Assembly (NCBI GenBank): GCA_034679345.1
Contig: JAXDAY010000014.1
Coordinates: 92,029-156,028, forward strand
Length of the DNA stretch: 64,000 bases
Direction of reading: 5' to 3'
DNA from: JAXDAY01 sp034679345
Lineage (GTDB): Bacteria; Eisenbacteria; RBG-16-71-46; CAIMUX01; VGJL01
The notes under the pieces were generated by a model. It saw only the letters and a program-made list of their open reading frames with translations. It was not told the DNA's origin and did no database searches. Positions within the stretch are counted from its first letter, which is position 1. Each line of letters opens with the position of its first letter. Below, piece by piece: positions 35,618 through 44,631 of this stretch. Made by a program: the position numbers and the translations under genes.

Positions 35618-36594
35618 CGCTCCGCCGGTCGGTCCTGGGGAGACTCGTGTCGATCGAAGGCGAGGATGATGTCACGGACGAGACGGTGCCGAACGACATC
35701 CTTCTCGGTCAGGTAGATGAACCTGACGCCGGCTACCCCTTGGAGGATTTCCTGGATCCGGACCAACCCGGAGGAAGCCGGATCCGGCAGGTCGATCTGC
35801 GTGATGTCCCCGGTGATCGCGGCCTTCGAGTCGGGACCAAGCCGGGTCAGGAACATCTTCATCTGACCCAGGGTGGTGTTCTGCGCCTCGTCGAGGATCA
35901 CGAAGGAACGCGAGAGGGTGCGTCCACGCATGTAGGCGAGCGGAGCCACCTCCACGACGCCCAGCTGCAGCTGCCGCTGCAGCTTCTCGTAGTTGATCAT
36001 GTCGTGGAGGGCGTCGTAGAGGGGCCGCAGGTAGGGATCGACCTTCTCTTGGAGATCGCCGGGAAGGAAACCCAGGCTTTCTCCTGCCTCGACTGCGGGG
36101 CGCGCGAGGATGATCCGATCGACCGCCTTCTCGCGCAGCATCCGGGTCGCCGTCGCCACGGCCAGATAAGTCTTCCCGGTTCCGGCCGGCCCGATCCCGA
36201 AGACGATGTCGTTTTTGCGCATCGCCTCCACGTACTGGGCCTGTCCGAGCGTGCGCACTCGAACGACCTTCTTGTCGCCGAAGAGGACGACCGCAGCCTC
36301 GGGCACCTCGGCGAGCTCGGAATCGATCCCTTCCTCCGAGATCGAGAAGTAGTAGGCGATGTCCTCTTCGCCGATGACCTGCCCGCCTCGGACGCGCTCG
36401 GCGAGAAGACGCAGGATGTCGAGGGCCCGGGCGACCGCGTCCGGCGCCCCACGCAGGGTGAGAACTCCGTTGCGGATGAAGCTCGTCACCCCGAACCGGC
36501 GCTCGACGGCGCGCAGGTTCGCATCGGCCTGGCCGAGGAGGTGGAGCGGAGTCAGCCCCTCGAGAGAGAAACTCTGCTGGACCTCTTCCGACAT
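35614..36594 (-). CDS. phoH: PhoH-like ATPase
   Basis: Cytosolic P-loop ATPase, thought to act on RNA with YbeY. The 326-residue product has an N-terminal KH-like region, then FGIGPAGTGKTYLAVATA (Walker A), RPAVEAGESLGFLPGDLQEK, and SFVILDEAQNTTLGQMKMFLTR (Walker B). ATG 36594 is two nt after the stop of the LysM gene. Confidence 0.94.
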   Translation of the reverse strand: MSEEVQQSFSLEGLTPLHLLGQADANLRAVERRFGVTSFIRNGVLTLRGAPDAVARALDILRLLAERVRGGQVIGEEDIAYYFSISEEGIDSELAEVPEAAVVLFGDKKVVRVRTLGQAQYVEAMRKNDIVFGIGPAGTGKTYLAVATATRMLREKAVDRIILARPAVEAGESLGFLPGDLQEKVDPYLRPLYDALHDMINYEKLQRQLQLGVVEVAPLAYMRGRTLSRSFVILDEAQNTTLGQMKMFLTRLGPDSKAAITGDITQIDLPDPASSGLVRIQEILQGVAGVRFIYLTEKDVVRHRLVRDIILAFDRHESPQDRPAER

Positions 36595-36595
36595 C

Positions 36596-37093
36596 CTACT
36601 GCGAGGGGACCACCAGCCGCAGTCCCGGCACGAGCGGGCTGTCGGGCGTGGGGATCGATCCCTTGTTGGCGTCGAAGATCTCCCGCCAGCGGGCGGGCGT
36701 GCCATAGACGACGCCGGATATGGTCTGCAGCGTGTCGCCGGCCTTCACGACGTAGGTCGTCGCCTCCCGCCGCGCGAGACGGAGCTGACGGATCTCGTTG
36801 TCGAGCTCCCGGATCTGAGATGTCAGCTTCGAGTTCGCCGCGCGGAGGGAGTCTCCTAACTTCTTGAGCGAGTCGGCCTGGAGATCGTAGCTGGCCGCCT
36901 CTGCCCGGATCTTGAGGATCTGCGCGTCGAGATCCCGGCAGTAACGGTCGCGCTCCTCCTGGGAAAGCCCGCGGATCTCCTGGGTCGTATAGTAGTCGCC
37001 CTTGGCGATGTCGGCGACGCGGGTCGTGCGCGGATGACTGGCGCACCCACCCAGGATCAGGATCGATGCAGCGAGGATGATGGCGGTCTTCAC
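36596..37093 (-). CDS. LysM-domain lipoprotein with coiled coil
   Basis: The 165-residue product has a lipoprotein signal (ILGGCAS), a helical coiled-coil region (about 50-110, LKKLGDSLRAANSKLTSQIR), and a C-terminal LysM domain (TYVVKAGDTLQTISGVVYG). It probably tethers to peptidoglycan. Start is GTG 37093 with GGAGGAG 8 nt upstream, overlapping the small lipoprotein stop (GTGA). Confidence 0.85.
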   Translation of the reverse strand: MKTAIILAASILILGGCASHPRTTRVADIAKGDYYTTQEIRGLSQEERDRYCRDLDAQILKIRAEAASYDLQADSLKKLGDSLRAANSKLTSQIRELDNEIRQLRLARREATTYVVKAGDTLQTISGVVYGTPARWREIFDANKGSIPTPDSPLVPGLRLVVPSQ

Positions 37094-37368
37094 GGCTTCT
37101 TCTCCTCCGTCGGGGCCTCTCCGACCTCGCCTTTGAGCTGATCGCGCTCCTCGAGAAGCCTGGCGAGCCGGGTCTGGCTTTGCTCCATGCTCATCTTGAT
37201 GCGGTTGTACTCGCTCTGACGGCGCTCCATCCCCGCCCGGGCGGCCTCGCGCACATCCTCGGCGATCTCGATCTGGGCCGGTATGACCATGCATGGCTTC
37301 GTGCCCGCGGCGCACCCGGCCGCCAATCCCGCCAGGATCCCGAGGATCCCGATCCTCCATCGACGCAT
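37090..37368 (-). CDS. Small coiled-coil lipoprotein
   Basis: The 92-residue product has a lipobox (LAAGCAAG, lipid Cys about 19) and a charged helix that predicts a coiled coil (about 45-80), then an acidic tail. Coupled to the LysM lipoprotein, whose own coil it may pair with. Function unknown; a Lpp- or YbgF-like envelope spacer is one possibility. AGGAGG lies just upstream of the ATG. Confidence 0.75.
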   Translation of the reverse strand: MRRWRIGILGILAGLAAGCAAGTKPCMVIPAQIEIAEDVREAARAGMERRQSEYNRIKMSMEQSQTRLARLLEERDQLKGEVGEAPTEEKKP

Positions 37369-37410
37369 TCGAACCTCCTGGCGGCCCTGCCGCCGCCCAC
37401 CTGTAACACT

Positions 37411-38166
37411 CTATCCGAAGCGTACCTCGGTCACCACATAGGTTCCGCCCGAACGCTGATCGCGAGTGAGCTGGACGATGCCCTGCCGCGCCGCGTCCTC
37501 CAAGAGCTCGCTAAAGGTCCTGTAGCCATAGCCGCTCTCGCTGAAGGCGGGTTTCTTCCTCTTGATCGTATCCTTGATCATCGAGGAGTAGAGGATCTCC
37601 TTGTTCTCGCGCAGCAGCGCCCCGATGGCGTCCAGCAAGATCGCGAAGACTTCCTGCTTCTTCGATCCCACGGCGGCCCCTGCGACCGGCTTCGGCGCCT
37701 GCCGGATCAGGTCCTCATAGTAGAGGAACTCGTCGCAGTTGCCCGCCAGGAGGTCGGATGTCGCGTCCCGCAGACCCAGGCCGATCACCTGCTTGTTGTT
37801 CTCCTTGAGCTTCGAAACGAGCGGCGAGAAGTCGCTGTCGCCTGAAACCACGACAAAGGTGTCGAGATGCTCCTTCGTGTAGCAGAGATCCAACGCGTCG
37901 ACGACGAGCCGGATGTCGGCCGAGTTCTTGCCGGTCTGCTGGCGGCTCGGGATCTCGATCAACTCGATGGCGGCCTCGTGGAGGTCGCGCTTGAACTCCG
38001 TGTAGCGCGTCCAGTCGGCGTAAGCCCGCTTGACGATGATCCGGCCCTTCTCGAGCAATCTCTCCAACACAAGGTTGACATCGAACGACTTGGGCTTCTT
38101 GCCCCTCAGCCCCAGGGCGATGTTCTCGAAATCGATGAACAGCGCGATCCGCGCTTCCTCTTGCAT
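37411..38166 (-). CDS. NYN-domain (PIN-like) nuclease with C-terminal winged-helix-like domain
   Basis: The 251-residue product has a LabA/NYN fold: IALFIDFENIALGL (first Asp), SADIRLVVDALDL and FVVVSGDSDFSPLVSKLKE (acidic cluster), so the likely metal ligands are present. After a linker, residues about 180-250 form a second domain (ILLDAIGALLRENKEILYSS, TFSELLEDAARQGIVQLT) like the OST-HTH RNA-binding modules often attached to NYN proteins. Probable RNase; target unknown. ATG 38166 has GAGG 9 nt upstream. Confidence 0.85.
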   Translation of the reverse strand: MQEEARIALFIDFENIALGLRGKKPKSFDVNLVLERLLEKGRIIVKRAYADWTRYTEFKRDLHEAAIELIEIPSRQQTGKNSADIRLVVDALDLCYTKEHLDTFVVVSGDSDFSPLVSKLKENNKQVIGLGLRDATSDLLAGNCDEFLYYEDLIRQAPKPVAGAAVGSKKQEVFAILLDAIGALLRENKEILYSSMIKDTIKRKKPAFSESGYGYRTFSELLEDAARQGIVQLTRDQRSGGTYVVTEVRFG

Positions 38167-38197
38167 TGCTTCAAACCTCGTTCCGGTATCGCCGGGC

Positions 38198-39991
38198 TTA
38201 GGCATGGTCGCCGCCGTCTCCGACGATCCGGATTCTCAGATCCTTCAGGTCTCTCGGATCCACCCCGGAGGGAGCGCCGTCCATCAAGCTCATGGCGCTC
38301 GTTGTCTTCGGGAAGGCGATCGTGTCGCGAATCGACGCGCGGCCGGCGAGGAGCATGACCACGCGATCGAGCCCGATGGCGATCCCCCCGTGCGGGGGCG
38401 CGCCGTACTGGAACGCGCGCAGCAAGAAGCCGAAGCGCCGCTCCGCCTCATCGGGGGAGATTCCCGCGACCCGCATCACCGCTTCCTGGATGTCGCGGCG
38501 GTGGATCCGAATACTGCCGCTGGCGAGCTCATTCCCGTTCAGGACGAGGTCGTACAGACGTGCGTGGACCGAGAGCGGATCGCTCTCGAGCCGGGGCAGG
38601 TCGGTTTCCAGCGGCATCGTGAACATATGGTGGCAGGGAGCGATCGCTCCGGTCGCCTCGTCCCGCTCGAAGAGGGGAAAACGATCGACCCAGAGGAACC
38701 TCCACTGCCCTCGCTCGGTCTCGGTGAGGCCTGCCTGCCCCACCTTCAGTCGCACGGCGCCCAGCGCGCGATTCGCCGTGTCCCGGCGGTCGGCGACGAC
38801 CGCGACGAGGTCGCCATCGCGGAGATCCAGGAGAGAGGCGAGCCCCTCGGATTCGGCGGGCGCGAGGAACTTGGCGAAGCCGCCGTCGAGCGCCCCGCCG
38901 GTGAAACGGCTCCGGGCGAGCCCCTTGGCGCCCGCGGAGACGGCGATCGCCTCGAGATCCTCCTGTTCCTTGCGCGAGAGCGCGCCGCCCCCGGGCAGGC
39001 GCAGCCCCTTGACCCTTCCGCCCGCATCCAGCGTTTCCCGGAAGACGCGGAACGAGCTGGAGGCGAGGACCTCGGAGAGATCCCGGATCGGGAGGTCGAA
39101 CCGCAGATCCGGTTTGTCGATCCCGTATCGATCCATGACCTCTTCGTAAGAGAGCCGCGGAAACGGAGTCTCGAGGGAGAGCCCCAGGCAGCGCTCGAAG
39201 ATCACCGCGAAGAGCCCCTCCACGAGGGCGAAGATCTCCTCCTCCGAGACGAAGCTCATCTCGATGTCGATCTGCGTGTGCTCCGGCTGCCGATCGGCCC
39301 GGAGATCCTCGTCGCGCAGACATCTCGCGATCTGGAAGTAGCGGTCCATCCCCGAGATCATCAGGATCTGCTTGTAGAGCTGCGGCGACTGCGGCAGGGC
39401 GTAGAAGCAGCCCGGGTGGACCCGGCTCGGAACCAGGTAATCCCTCGCCCCCTCCGGGGTCGGACGGACGAGGATCGGCGTTTCAATCTCCCAGAAGCCG
39501 CGCCCGTCCAGATAGCGGCGCGTCTGCTGAGCCACGCGGTGGCGAAGACCGAGGACCGACTGGAGGCTCGGGGAACGAAGGTCCAGATAGCGATACTCCA
39601 GACGCAGGTCCTCGCCGGCGCCGATCGTCTCCCCGATGACGAACGGCGGGGTCTCGGAGACGTTGAGCAGCCGAAGCTCGCGGGCATTCACCTCGACCGC
39701 TCCCGTCGGAAGGTTGGGATTCGCCTCCGGACGCACCATCACGGTGCCCTGGACGGCGACGACGTACTCGGGGCTCAGTTGATGCGCGATTCCGATCAGC
39801 TCTTCGTTCCCTTCCTCGGGACGGCAGACGACCTGGGTGAGACCCCCGCGATCGCGAAGGTCGAGGAAGAAGACGCCGCCATGGTCGCGCACGCGATGCA
39901 CCCAGCCCATCAAGACCACGCTCTGGCCCTCGTGCGAAGGGCGCAGCTCGCCGCATGTGTGCGTCCGCTTCCAGTCACCCAGACTCTGCAT
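38198..39991 (-). CDS. aspS: Aspartate-tRNA ligase, bacterial type
   Basis: The 597-residue class II enzyme has an N-terminal OB fold (VVLMGWVHRVRDHGGVFFLD), motif 2 (FQIARCLRDEDLRADRQPEH), the bacterial GAD insertion (about 290-420) and motif 3 (GGIAIGLDRVVMLL). Full length by comparison with other bacteria. ATG 39991 is preferred over the TTG just before it because GGAGG then sits 7 nt upstream. Starts 4 nt after the vanZ stop. Confidence 0.97.
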   Translation of the reverse strand: MQSLGDWKRTHTCGELRPSHEGQSVVLMGWVHRVRDHGGVFFLDLRDRGGLTQVVCRPEEGNEELIGIAHQLSPEYVVAVQGTVMVRPEANPNLPTGAVEVNARELRLLNVSETPPFVIGETIGAGEDLRLEYRYLDLRSPSLQSVLGLRHRVAQQTRRYLDGRGFWEIETPILVRPTPEGARDYLVPSRVHPGCFYALPQSPQLYKQILMISGMDRYFQIARCLRDEDLRADRQPEHTQIDIEMSFVSEEEIFALVEGLFAVIFERCLGLSLETPFPRLSYEEVMDRYGIDKPDLRFDLPIRDLSEVLASSSFRVFRETLDAGGRVKGLRLPGGGALSRKEQEDLEAIAVSAGAKGLARSRFTGGALDGGFAKFLAPAESEGLASLLDLRDGDLVAVVADRRDTANRALGAVRLKVGQAGLTETERGQWRFLWVDRFPLFERDEATGAIAPCHHMFTMPLETDLPRLESDPLSVHARLYDLVLNGNELASGSIRIHRRDIQEAVMRVAGISPDEAERRFGFLLRAFQYGAPPHGGIAIGLDRVVMLLAGRASIRDTIAFPKTTSAMSLMDGAPSGVDPRDLKDLRIRIVGDGGDHA

Positions 39992-39994
39992 CAA

Positions 39995-40423
39995 TCAGCC
40001 TCCGATCGTTCGATCCCGGTCGGTCCTCGGCTTCCGACGCCACGGAACCCAAGTCCATGCCGCCGCTCCGCCGGCGGCTCCGAAGATGTCCGCAACCGCA
40101 TCGGCCAGACTCGCGAAACGCCCCGGCACGAACGACTGATAGAACTCGTCGATCGTCGCCACGACGGCCGAGAGGCCGACCGTGATCGCCCAGCCCCCGG
40201 TCGAGCGCGACCCCACCGCGCGCGCCGAGAGCCAGCCGAGGATCCCGTACTCGACGAGGTGGATCAGCTTGTCGCGCAATGGCCACGACCCGGGCGGCCG
40301 CAAGTTCGGCACCGAGGAGGCGGCGAGAATCGCCAAGACGTAGACAGCCACCGGGATCCAGCGGCGGAGAGGGCCCGCGCCCGCGCGGCCGGGAGTTCCC
40401 CCCTGGGGTCGCGGGGGGGTCAA
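39995..40423 (-). CDS. VanZ-family membrane protein
   Basis: The 142-residue product has four hydrophobic segments with the family features KLIHLVEYGILGWLSARA and DEFYQSFVPGRFASLADAVAD (the conserved DExxQ and D-x2-aN region). Biochemical role not established; members are linked to teicoplanin resistance and envelope functions. ATGA overlap with the upstream PTS-like gene. Confidence 0.85.
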   Translation of the reverse strand: MTPPRPQGGTPGRAGAGPLRRWIPVAVYVLAILAASSVPNLRPPGSWPLRDKLIHLVEYGILGWLSARAVGSRSTGGWAITVGLSAVVATIDEFYQSFVPGRFASLADAVADIFGAAGGAAAWTWVPWRRKPRTDRDRTIGG

Positions 40424-40887
40424 ATGCGTAGCTTCTCCTCCTCCAGCCGAATCGTCTCGACCACATCCGCCGGCTCCACCGCGGAGAGGAGCCCCTTCTG
40501 CAGGTCGCCGGCGTACAGGAGTCGCGAGATTCTCGCCAGGATCCGGATGAACCCTCCCCTCTCTTCAGGTCCGACGATCATGAAGACCAAGCGCACCGGC
40601 TTGCCGTCGAGGGAATCGAAGGAGAGGTCGTCCTTGACCCGGGCGAACCCAACCGCCAGCTCCCGAGCCGCCGGGCTCTGCGCGTGAGGAATCGCGACGC
40701 CCCCGCCGATTCCGGTGCTCATGACCCGCTCGCGCTCGAGCAGGGCGTTGGTCACCGCCTCGACGTCCGTCAGGAGCCCCGCCACATCCAGGAAACGAAC
40801 CATCTGCCGGATCAGATCGTCCTTGGAGGAAACGGGGAGATCCAGACGGATGGCATTCGGGCGCAGGAGTTGGGATAGGCTCATCAT
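40420..40887 (-). CDS. ptsN: PTS EIIA-type regulatory protein (PtsN-like)
   Basis: The 155-residue mannitol/fructose/nitrogen-class EIIA domain has the phospho-His site GIGGGVAIPHAQSP (His68) and VFMIVGPEERGGFIRILARI. No sugar permease genes are near. Lying directly after a sigma-54 activator gene, it resembles nitrogen-PTS EIIA proteins, which act as regulators rather than transporters. Start is one of two adjacent ATGs; the ribosome site is weak. Confidence 0.82.
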   Translation of the reverse strand: MMSLSQLLRPNAIRLDLPVSSKDDLIRQMVRFLDVAGLLTDVEAVTNALLERERVMSTGIGGGVAIPHAQSPAARELAVGFARVKDDLSFDSLDGKPVRLVFMIVGPEERGGFIRILARISRLLYAGDLQKGLLSAVEPADVVETIRLEEEKLRI

Positions 40888-41009
40888 GTTCGCGGCGGCG
40901 GCAACCCTCGAGCGACGCTCCTTTGGACCCGGGACGCGCGAACATCCCAGGGAAAAGTCGTTCTCAAGACTACCAGAGGGATTCTGACTGTCAAGATAGG
41001 TTCCCGCGA

Positions 41010-44000
41010 TCATTCCTCGACGGAGGACCTGGGCTGCAGGCGATAGCGCTGGATCTTGCCCTTCAGCCCCTTGCGGGACATTCCGAGCATCATTGCCGTG
41101 CGGCTCTTGTTCCCGCCGCAGTCTTGGAGGGCGCGCTCGATGGCGCGACGTTCGAACAGCTCGACCTTGCGCTTGAGGCTCTCCGCCGTCTCCCCTCCCG
41201 TCTCCTCCACCGATTCCAGGACCTCACGAGGAAGGAGATCCTGTGTCAGAAGAGCATCCTCGTCCGCGAGAGTCACCGCGCGGCGGATCGCCTTCTCCAG
41301 CTCGCGGACATTCCCGGGCCAGTCGTGCGCGAGCAGCGCCCTGCGGAAACCGGCGGACATGCCTCGAATCCGGCGGCCGACCTGCGCGGCGAAGGTTTCG
41401 ACGAAACAGCCGGCAAGCAGCAGGATGTCCTGCGTTCGCTCCCGAAGGGGCGGGATCTCGATGGAGATATCGTTCAGACGATAGTACAGATCCTTCAGGA
41501 ACTGCCCCGCTGCGACTTCCTCCCGGAGATCGGGGCAACTGGTGGCGCAGATGATGCGCACATCCAGTCTCTGATAGGACGTCGAACCGACCGGGCGGAT
41601 CTCGCCCGAATCGAGCAAGTGCAGAAACCTTCGCTGGACGGTCAGCCCCGCCTTGTCGATCTCATCGAGGAAGATCGTGCCGCCCGCAGCCTCGGCGAGC
41701 AACCCCCGCCGGTCCTGCATCGCCCCGGTGAAGGCGCCCTTGCGGTAGCCGAAGAGCTCGGCCTCCAGAAGGGTCTCGGGCAGCGCCGCGCAGTCGACCG
41801 TCACGATCGGCCGATCGCGGCGCGCGCTGGCGCGATGGATGGCGTGAGCGAAGAGCTTCTTGCCGGTCCCGGTTTCTCCTTGCAGCAGGATCGACAGATC
41901 CGAGTCCCCAACCTTCCCGACGAGATCGAGGATCCGGATCATGCGAGGATCCTCGGTGATCACATCCGCCAGGGCGATTCCACCGGAGAGGCGCCGCTCC
42001 TCGGCGTCCGGGCTCCCGAGATCGAGCGCGCGGGCGACCTCGAGGGTGAGGACCATCGCATAGTTCCGCTCGGCCCGCCCCAGCGCGGGCCGTCCGCCGC
42101 CCATTGACCGCTCCATGTGCAGGATGTGCTGCCGGCCCCTCAGGCGGATCGGGATCGTCAGACGGCTCTCCCCCGCCACGACCTTCGCATCGTGCCGCAG
42201 ATGCGGCGAGCCCGCGCGGTCCTCGGGCAACGTGGCGAGACCGAGCTCAGCGGCGGACATCACACGGCGCGCGCGTCGCTCAGGACCCGAGTCGGCGAGA
42301 ACTTCGATCTCACCGGCATGCTGCACGCGCCCCAAGAGCACGCTGTCGAGCTCCAGCGCCTCGCGCAGAAGACTCAAGATCTCGGGGAGATGCTCCCAGG
42401 CGCTTCCGCCGGAGGTGAGAATCTCCTCGAGGCGATGGTGCGCCGTCATGCCGTCGATCGGATCGATCGACTCGGCGCGCGATCGACTCCGGATCGCCTC
42501 GGTCATGGCTTCGAGTTGCGCATCGAGAAGAGGTACGGGCCCCGCGGCGGCCACGATCCGACGCGCCGCATCGATCTCGAGCTGGGCTTCGGCGAGACGG
42601 CCGCTCCGCACGTGGCAGGCCGCCCTCTGGGCTGTGATCCTCGCCTCGATTCGCGGCGAGTCCAGCCGGCGCGCGATCTCGCTCGCCTGCGTCAGGTGGG
42701 AGATCGCCCCGTCCGGATCCCCCGCGGCCTCCGATTCCACATCCGCGAGAACTCTCAAGGCGGAAACGACCGCGGGCCATTCGCCGCGTCCCCGGCGCCG
42801 CTCGAGCAGTCCCTTCAGAGAGGCGAGCGACTCGCCGATGCGACCCGTCCGCGCCCAGACCCGGGCGAGACGGAGTAGCGCCCGCTCCTCCTGAGAGCGA
42901 TCGCGGTCGGCGCGGGCCAGCTCGGCCGCACGGCTCGCCGCGCTCTCCGCCTCCCTCCAATCCTCCCGCGCGGCGCCGGCGTCGGCGTCCAAGAGGAGGA
43001 CTTCCACCATCAAATCTCCGCGGGGGGCCATCGCCTCGACCCGCAGCCGCAGCTCCTCCGCTCTCGCGCCAAGGCGCATCAGGTCGCCATTCTCCAGGTC
43101 GAGCCGCGCCTGCTCCAGCAGCCACAGGCAATGCTCCCTCTCGGGAAGCGTCTGGCCCACATCCGGCGCGCAGGCATCGAGGGTCTCTCTCGCGGAATCG
43201 ATCCGCAGCTCCGTCCGAGCGAGCTTCGCCAGGGCGAGGCGCGCACGAAGCACGCGGGCGAGATCGCCCATCTCCGCGCCGAGCTTGAGGGCTCTGCCGA
43301 ACGAGGCCTCCGCCTCGCGGAATCGTCCCGTCTTGGAGAGAACGATGCCCAGGTTCTGAGCGGCCCCCGCCACGGCCGAGTACTCGCCGAGAGTCGTGCC
43401 CAAGTAGTATGCGACGTTGTAGTGCTCGGCCGCCCGCTCCCAGTCGCAGCGCAGCTTGTGGAGGTTGCCCAGGTTCTTGTAGCAGCCCGCGAGGTTCTGG
43501 AGATCTCCCAGCTTGCGGAAGATCTCGAGCGCCTTCTCGAAGTGCTCTCGGGCGAGGTCGGGCTCTCCGGCGCGGAATGCGACGGTTCCGAGGATGTTGC
43601 GAGCTCGTCCCGCCTCCGGAAGCAGGCTTCCATCACCCATCGCTTCCAGTGCGGCGACCGCGTCGGATCGAGAGGCCGAGAGCATGCCGAGCTCGAGTCC
43701 CGCCTTCGCGGATGTCAGCAGGCAACGGGCTCGATCGATCGCCTCGATGTTGGCGGGCGCCTCGTCCAAAGCCGCGCGGGCCGTGAGGCGGCCCTCTTCC
43801 ATGCGTCCGAGACGCACCAGACAGATGCCGAGTCTCATGTCGTAGGCGAACTTCTCTTCTGGAGTGAGCGAGGCCGTTCCGGGATCGAACGAGAGGAGCC
43901 GGTCAAGGGCCTGCGCTTGCGCCTCGAGACCCAAGTCAAGATCGACCAGCTCGAGCAATCGCTCAAACGTCGAGGCGGGTCGACTCAAGACCGGCTGCTT

Positions 44001-44039
44001 CCGGGGTCGTCCCCCCGGTCTTCCCTCAAGAGGAATCAT
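41010..44039 (-). CDS. Sigma-54-dependent transcriptional activator with N-terminal TPR array
   Basis: The 1009-residue product has a long helical TPR region (about 20-500; YKNLGNLHKLRCDWERAAEH is a clear repeat) and a GAF-like region (about 530-680). The AAA+ domain starts at 721 with GETGTGKK, and has the sigma-54 loop GAFTGA (768-773), Walker B IFLDEID and DWPGNVRELEK. A Fis-type HTH ends the protein (GGNKSRTAMMLGMSRKGLK). It lacks a receiver domain, so the TPR/GAF part is likely the sensor, perhaps by protein or peptide binding. The Walker A ends in Lys-Lys where Lys-Glu is usual; this should not abolish activity. It is 25 nt downstream of a small secreted-protein gene. Confidence 0.92.
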   Translation of the reverse strand: MIPLEGRPGGRPRKQPVLSRPASTFERLLELVDLDLGLEAQAQALDRLLSFDPGTASLTPEEKFAYDMRLGICLVRLGRMEEGRLTARAALDEAPANIEAIDRARCLLTSAKAGLELGMLSASRSDAVAALEAMGDGSLLPEAGRARNILGTVAFRAGEPDLAREHFEKALEIFRKLGDLQNLAGCYKNLGNLHKLRCDWERAAEHYNVAYYLGTTLGEYSAVAGAAQNLGIVLSKTGRFREAEASFGRALKLGAEMGDLARVLRARLALAKLARTELRIDSARETLDACAPDVGQTLPEREHCLWLLEQARLDLENGDLMRLGARAEELRLRVEAMAPRGDLMVEVLLLDADAGAAREDWREAESAASRAAELARADRDRSQEERALLRLARVWARTGRIGESLASLKGLLERRRGRGEWPAVVSALRVLADVESEAAGDPDGAISHLTQASEIARRLDSPRIEARITAQRAACHVRSGRLAEAQLEIDAARRIVAAAGPVPLLDAQLEAMTEAIRSRSRAESIDPIDGMTAHHRLEEILTSGGSAWEHLPEILSLLREALELDSVLLGRVQHAGEIEVLADSGPERRARRVMSAAELGLATLPEDRAGSPHLRHDAKVVAGESRLTIPIRLRGRQHILHMERSMGGGRPALGRAERNYAMVLTLEVARALDLGSPDAEERRLSGGIALADVITEDPRMIRILDLVGKVGDSDLSILLQGETGTGKKLFAHAIHRASARRDRPIVTVDCAALPETLLEAELFGYRKGAFTGAMQDRRGLLAEAAGGTIFLDEIDKAGLTVQRRFLHLLDSGEIRPVGSTSYQRLDVRIICATSCPDLREEVAAGQFLKDLYYRLNDISIEIPPLRERTQDILLLAGCFVETFAAQVGRRIRGMSAGFRRALLAHDWPGNVRELEKAIRRAVTLADEDALLTQDLLPREVLESVEETGGETAESLKRKVELFERRAIERALQDCGGNKSRTAMMLGMSRKGLKGKIQRYRLQPRSSVEE

Positions 44040-44064
44040 GGCTCAGTCGATGCTGGACAATCCG

Positions 44065-44397
44065 TTATCGAACGACTGCCAGCCAGATCAACCACTGATA
44101 CCACGACGGGATTCGGCCGGTCGTGACGACCTTGGCCCCGTCCCTCGAGGGAGCCTCTCCGGCGAGCATCGGCTCCGGAGCATCGGGGCAGAAGTTGGCG
44201 AAATCATCCGGGTCGCCGCCGCTCTCGCCACCCGAATCCGGACCTCCGATCGGCGGCTCGACGACGTAGCTGCCGCCCCCCGGGAAGTCCGGCGTGACAA
44301 GGTGATTGACCGCCCCCGCGATAGGTGCGGTGAGAAGCGTGAGCGCCAGTCCGACGGCAACGCTGAATCCGAACCATCCTAGCGATCGAGGAGACAT
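44065..44397 (-). CDS. Small secreted protein of unknown function
   Basis: The 110-residue product has a clear signal peptide (hydrophobic about 7-28, then IAGAVNH), a Gly/Pro/Asp-rich middle with one Cys, and a C-terminal aromatic/hydrophobic stretch (SWYQWLIWLAVV). The ending could be a membrane-seeking helix. ATG 44397 has GAGG 6 nt upstream. No family recognised. Its placement just ahead of the TPR/sigma-54 activator suggests it could be an envelope signal or partner for it. Confidence 0.65.
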   Translation of the reverse strand: MSPRSLGWFGFSVAVGLALTLLTAPIAGAVNHLVTPDFPGGGSYVVEPPIGGPDSGGESGGDPDDFANFCPDAPEPMLAGEAPSRDGAKVVTTGRIPSWYQWLIWLAVVR

Positions 44398-44631
44398 GAC
44401 ACACCTCGCTCCCAATAACCCCTGACTGCGGCTGCAATCGGCAGCCTATCCCGTGTCAAGGTTATGCTTGCCGCAGATTCCTGTCAATTCCGTAACTTCT
44501 TGGGCCCTAATCGGCATGGGTGTGTTAGAATGATTCGGACTCTTCTCACGCGCTGCAGAGTCGTTCCGAACTGGATCGGGCCGGTGTCTCGGGGGTAATG
44601 TCTTACGAGGCAACAGGTCGAACCTCCGACG
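44398..44631. promoter_or_regulatory. Divergent intergenic region with candidate promoters
   Basis: For the leftward genes, TTGACA (44487-44482) is followed after 17 nt by TAACCT (44464-44459), a perfect -35 with a poor -10. For the rightward cyclase, TGTTAGAAT (44523-44531) resembles an extended -10 about 100 nt before its start. A GGCTGC-AATCG-GCAGCC hairpin at 44430-44446 lies in the leftward leader. No convincing sigma-54 site: an AGGC...TTGCA stretch has 9, not 10, bases between GG and GC. Confidence 0.35.

Noticed and set aside
44425..44450. Sigma-54 promoter upstream of the small secreted protein
   Set aside because: GG and GC are 9, not 10, bases apart.
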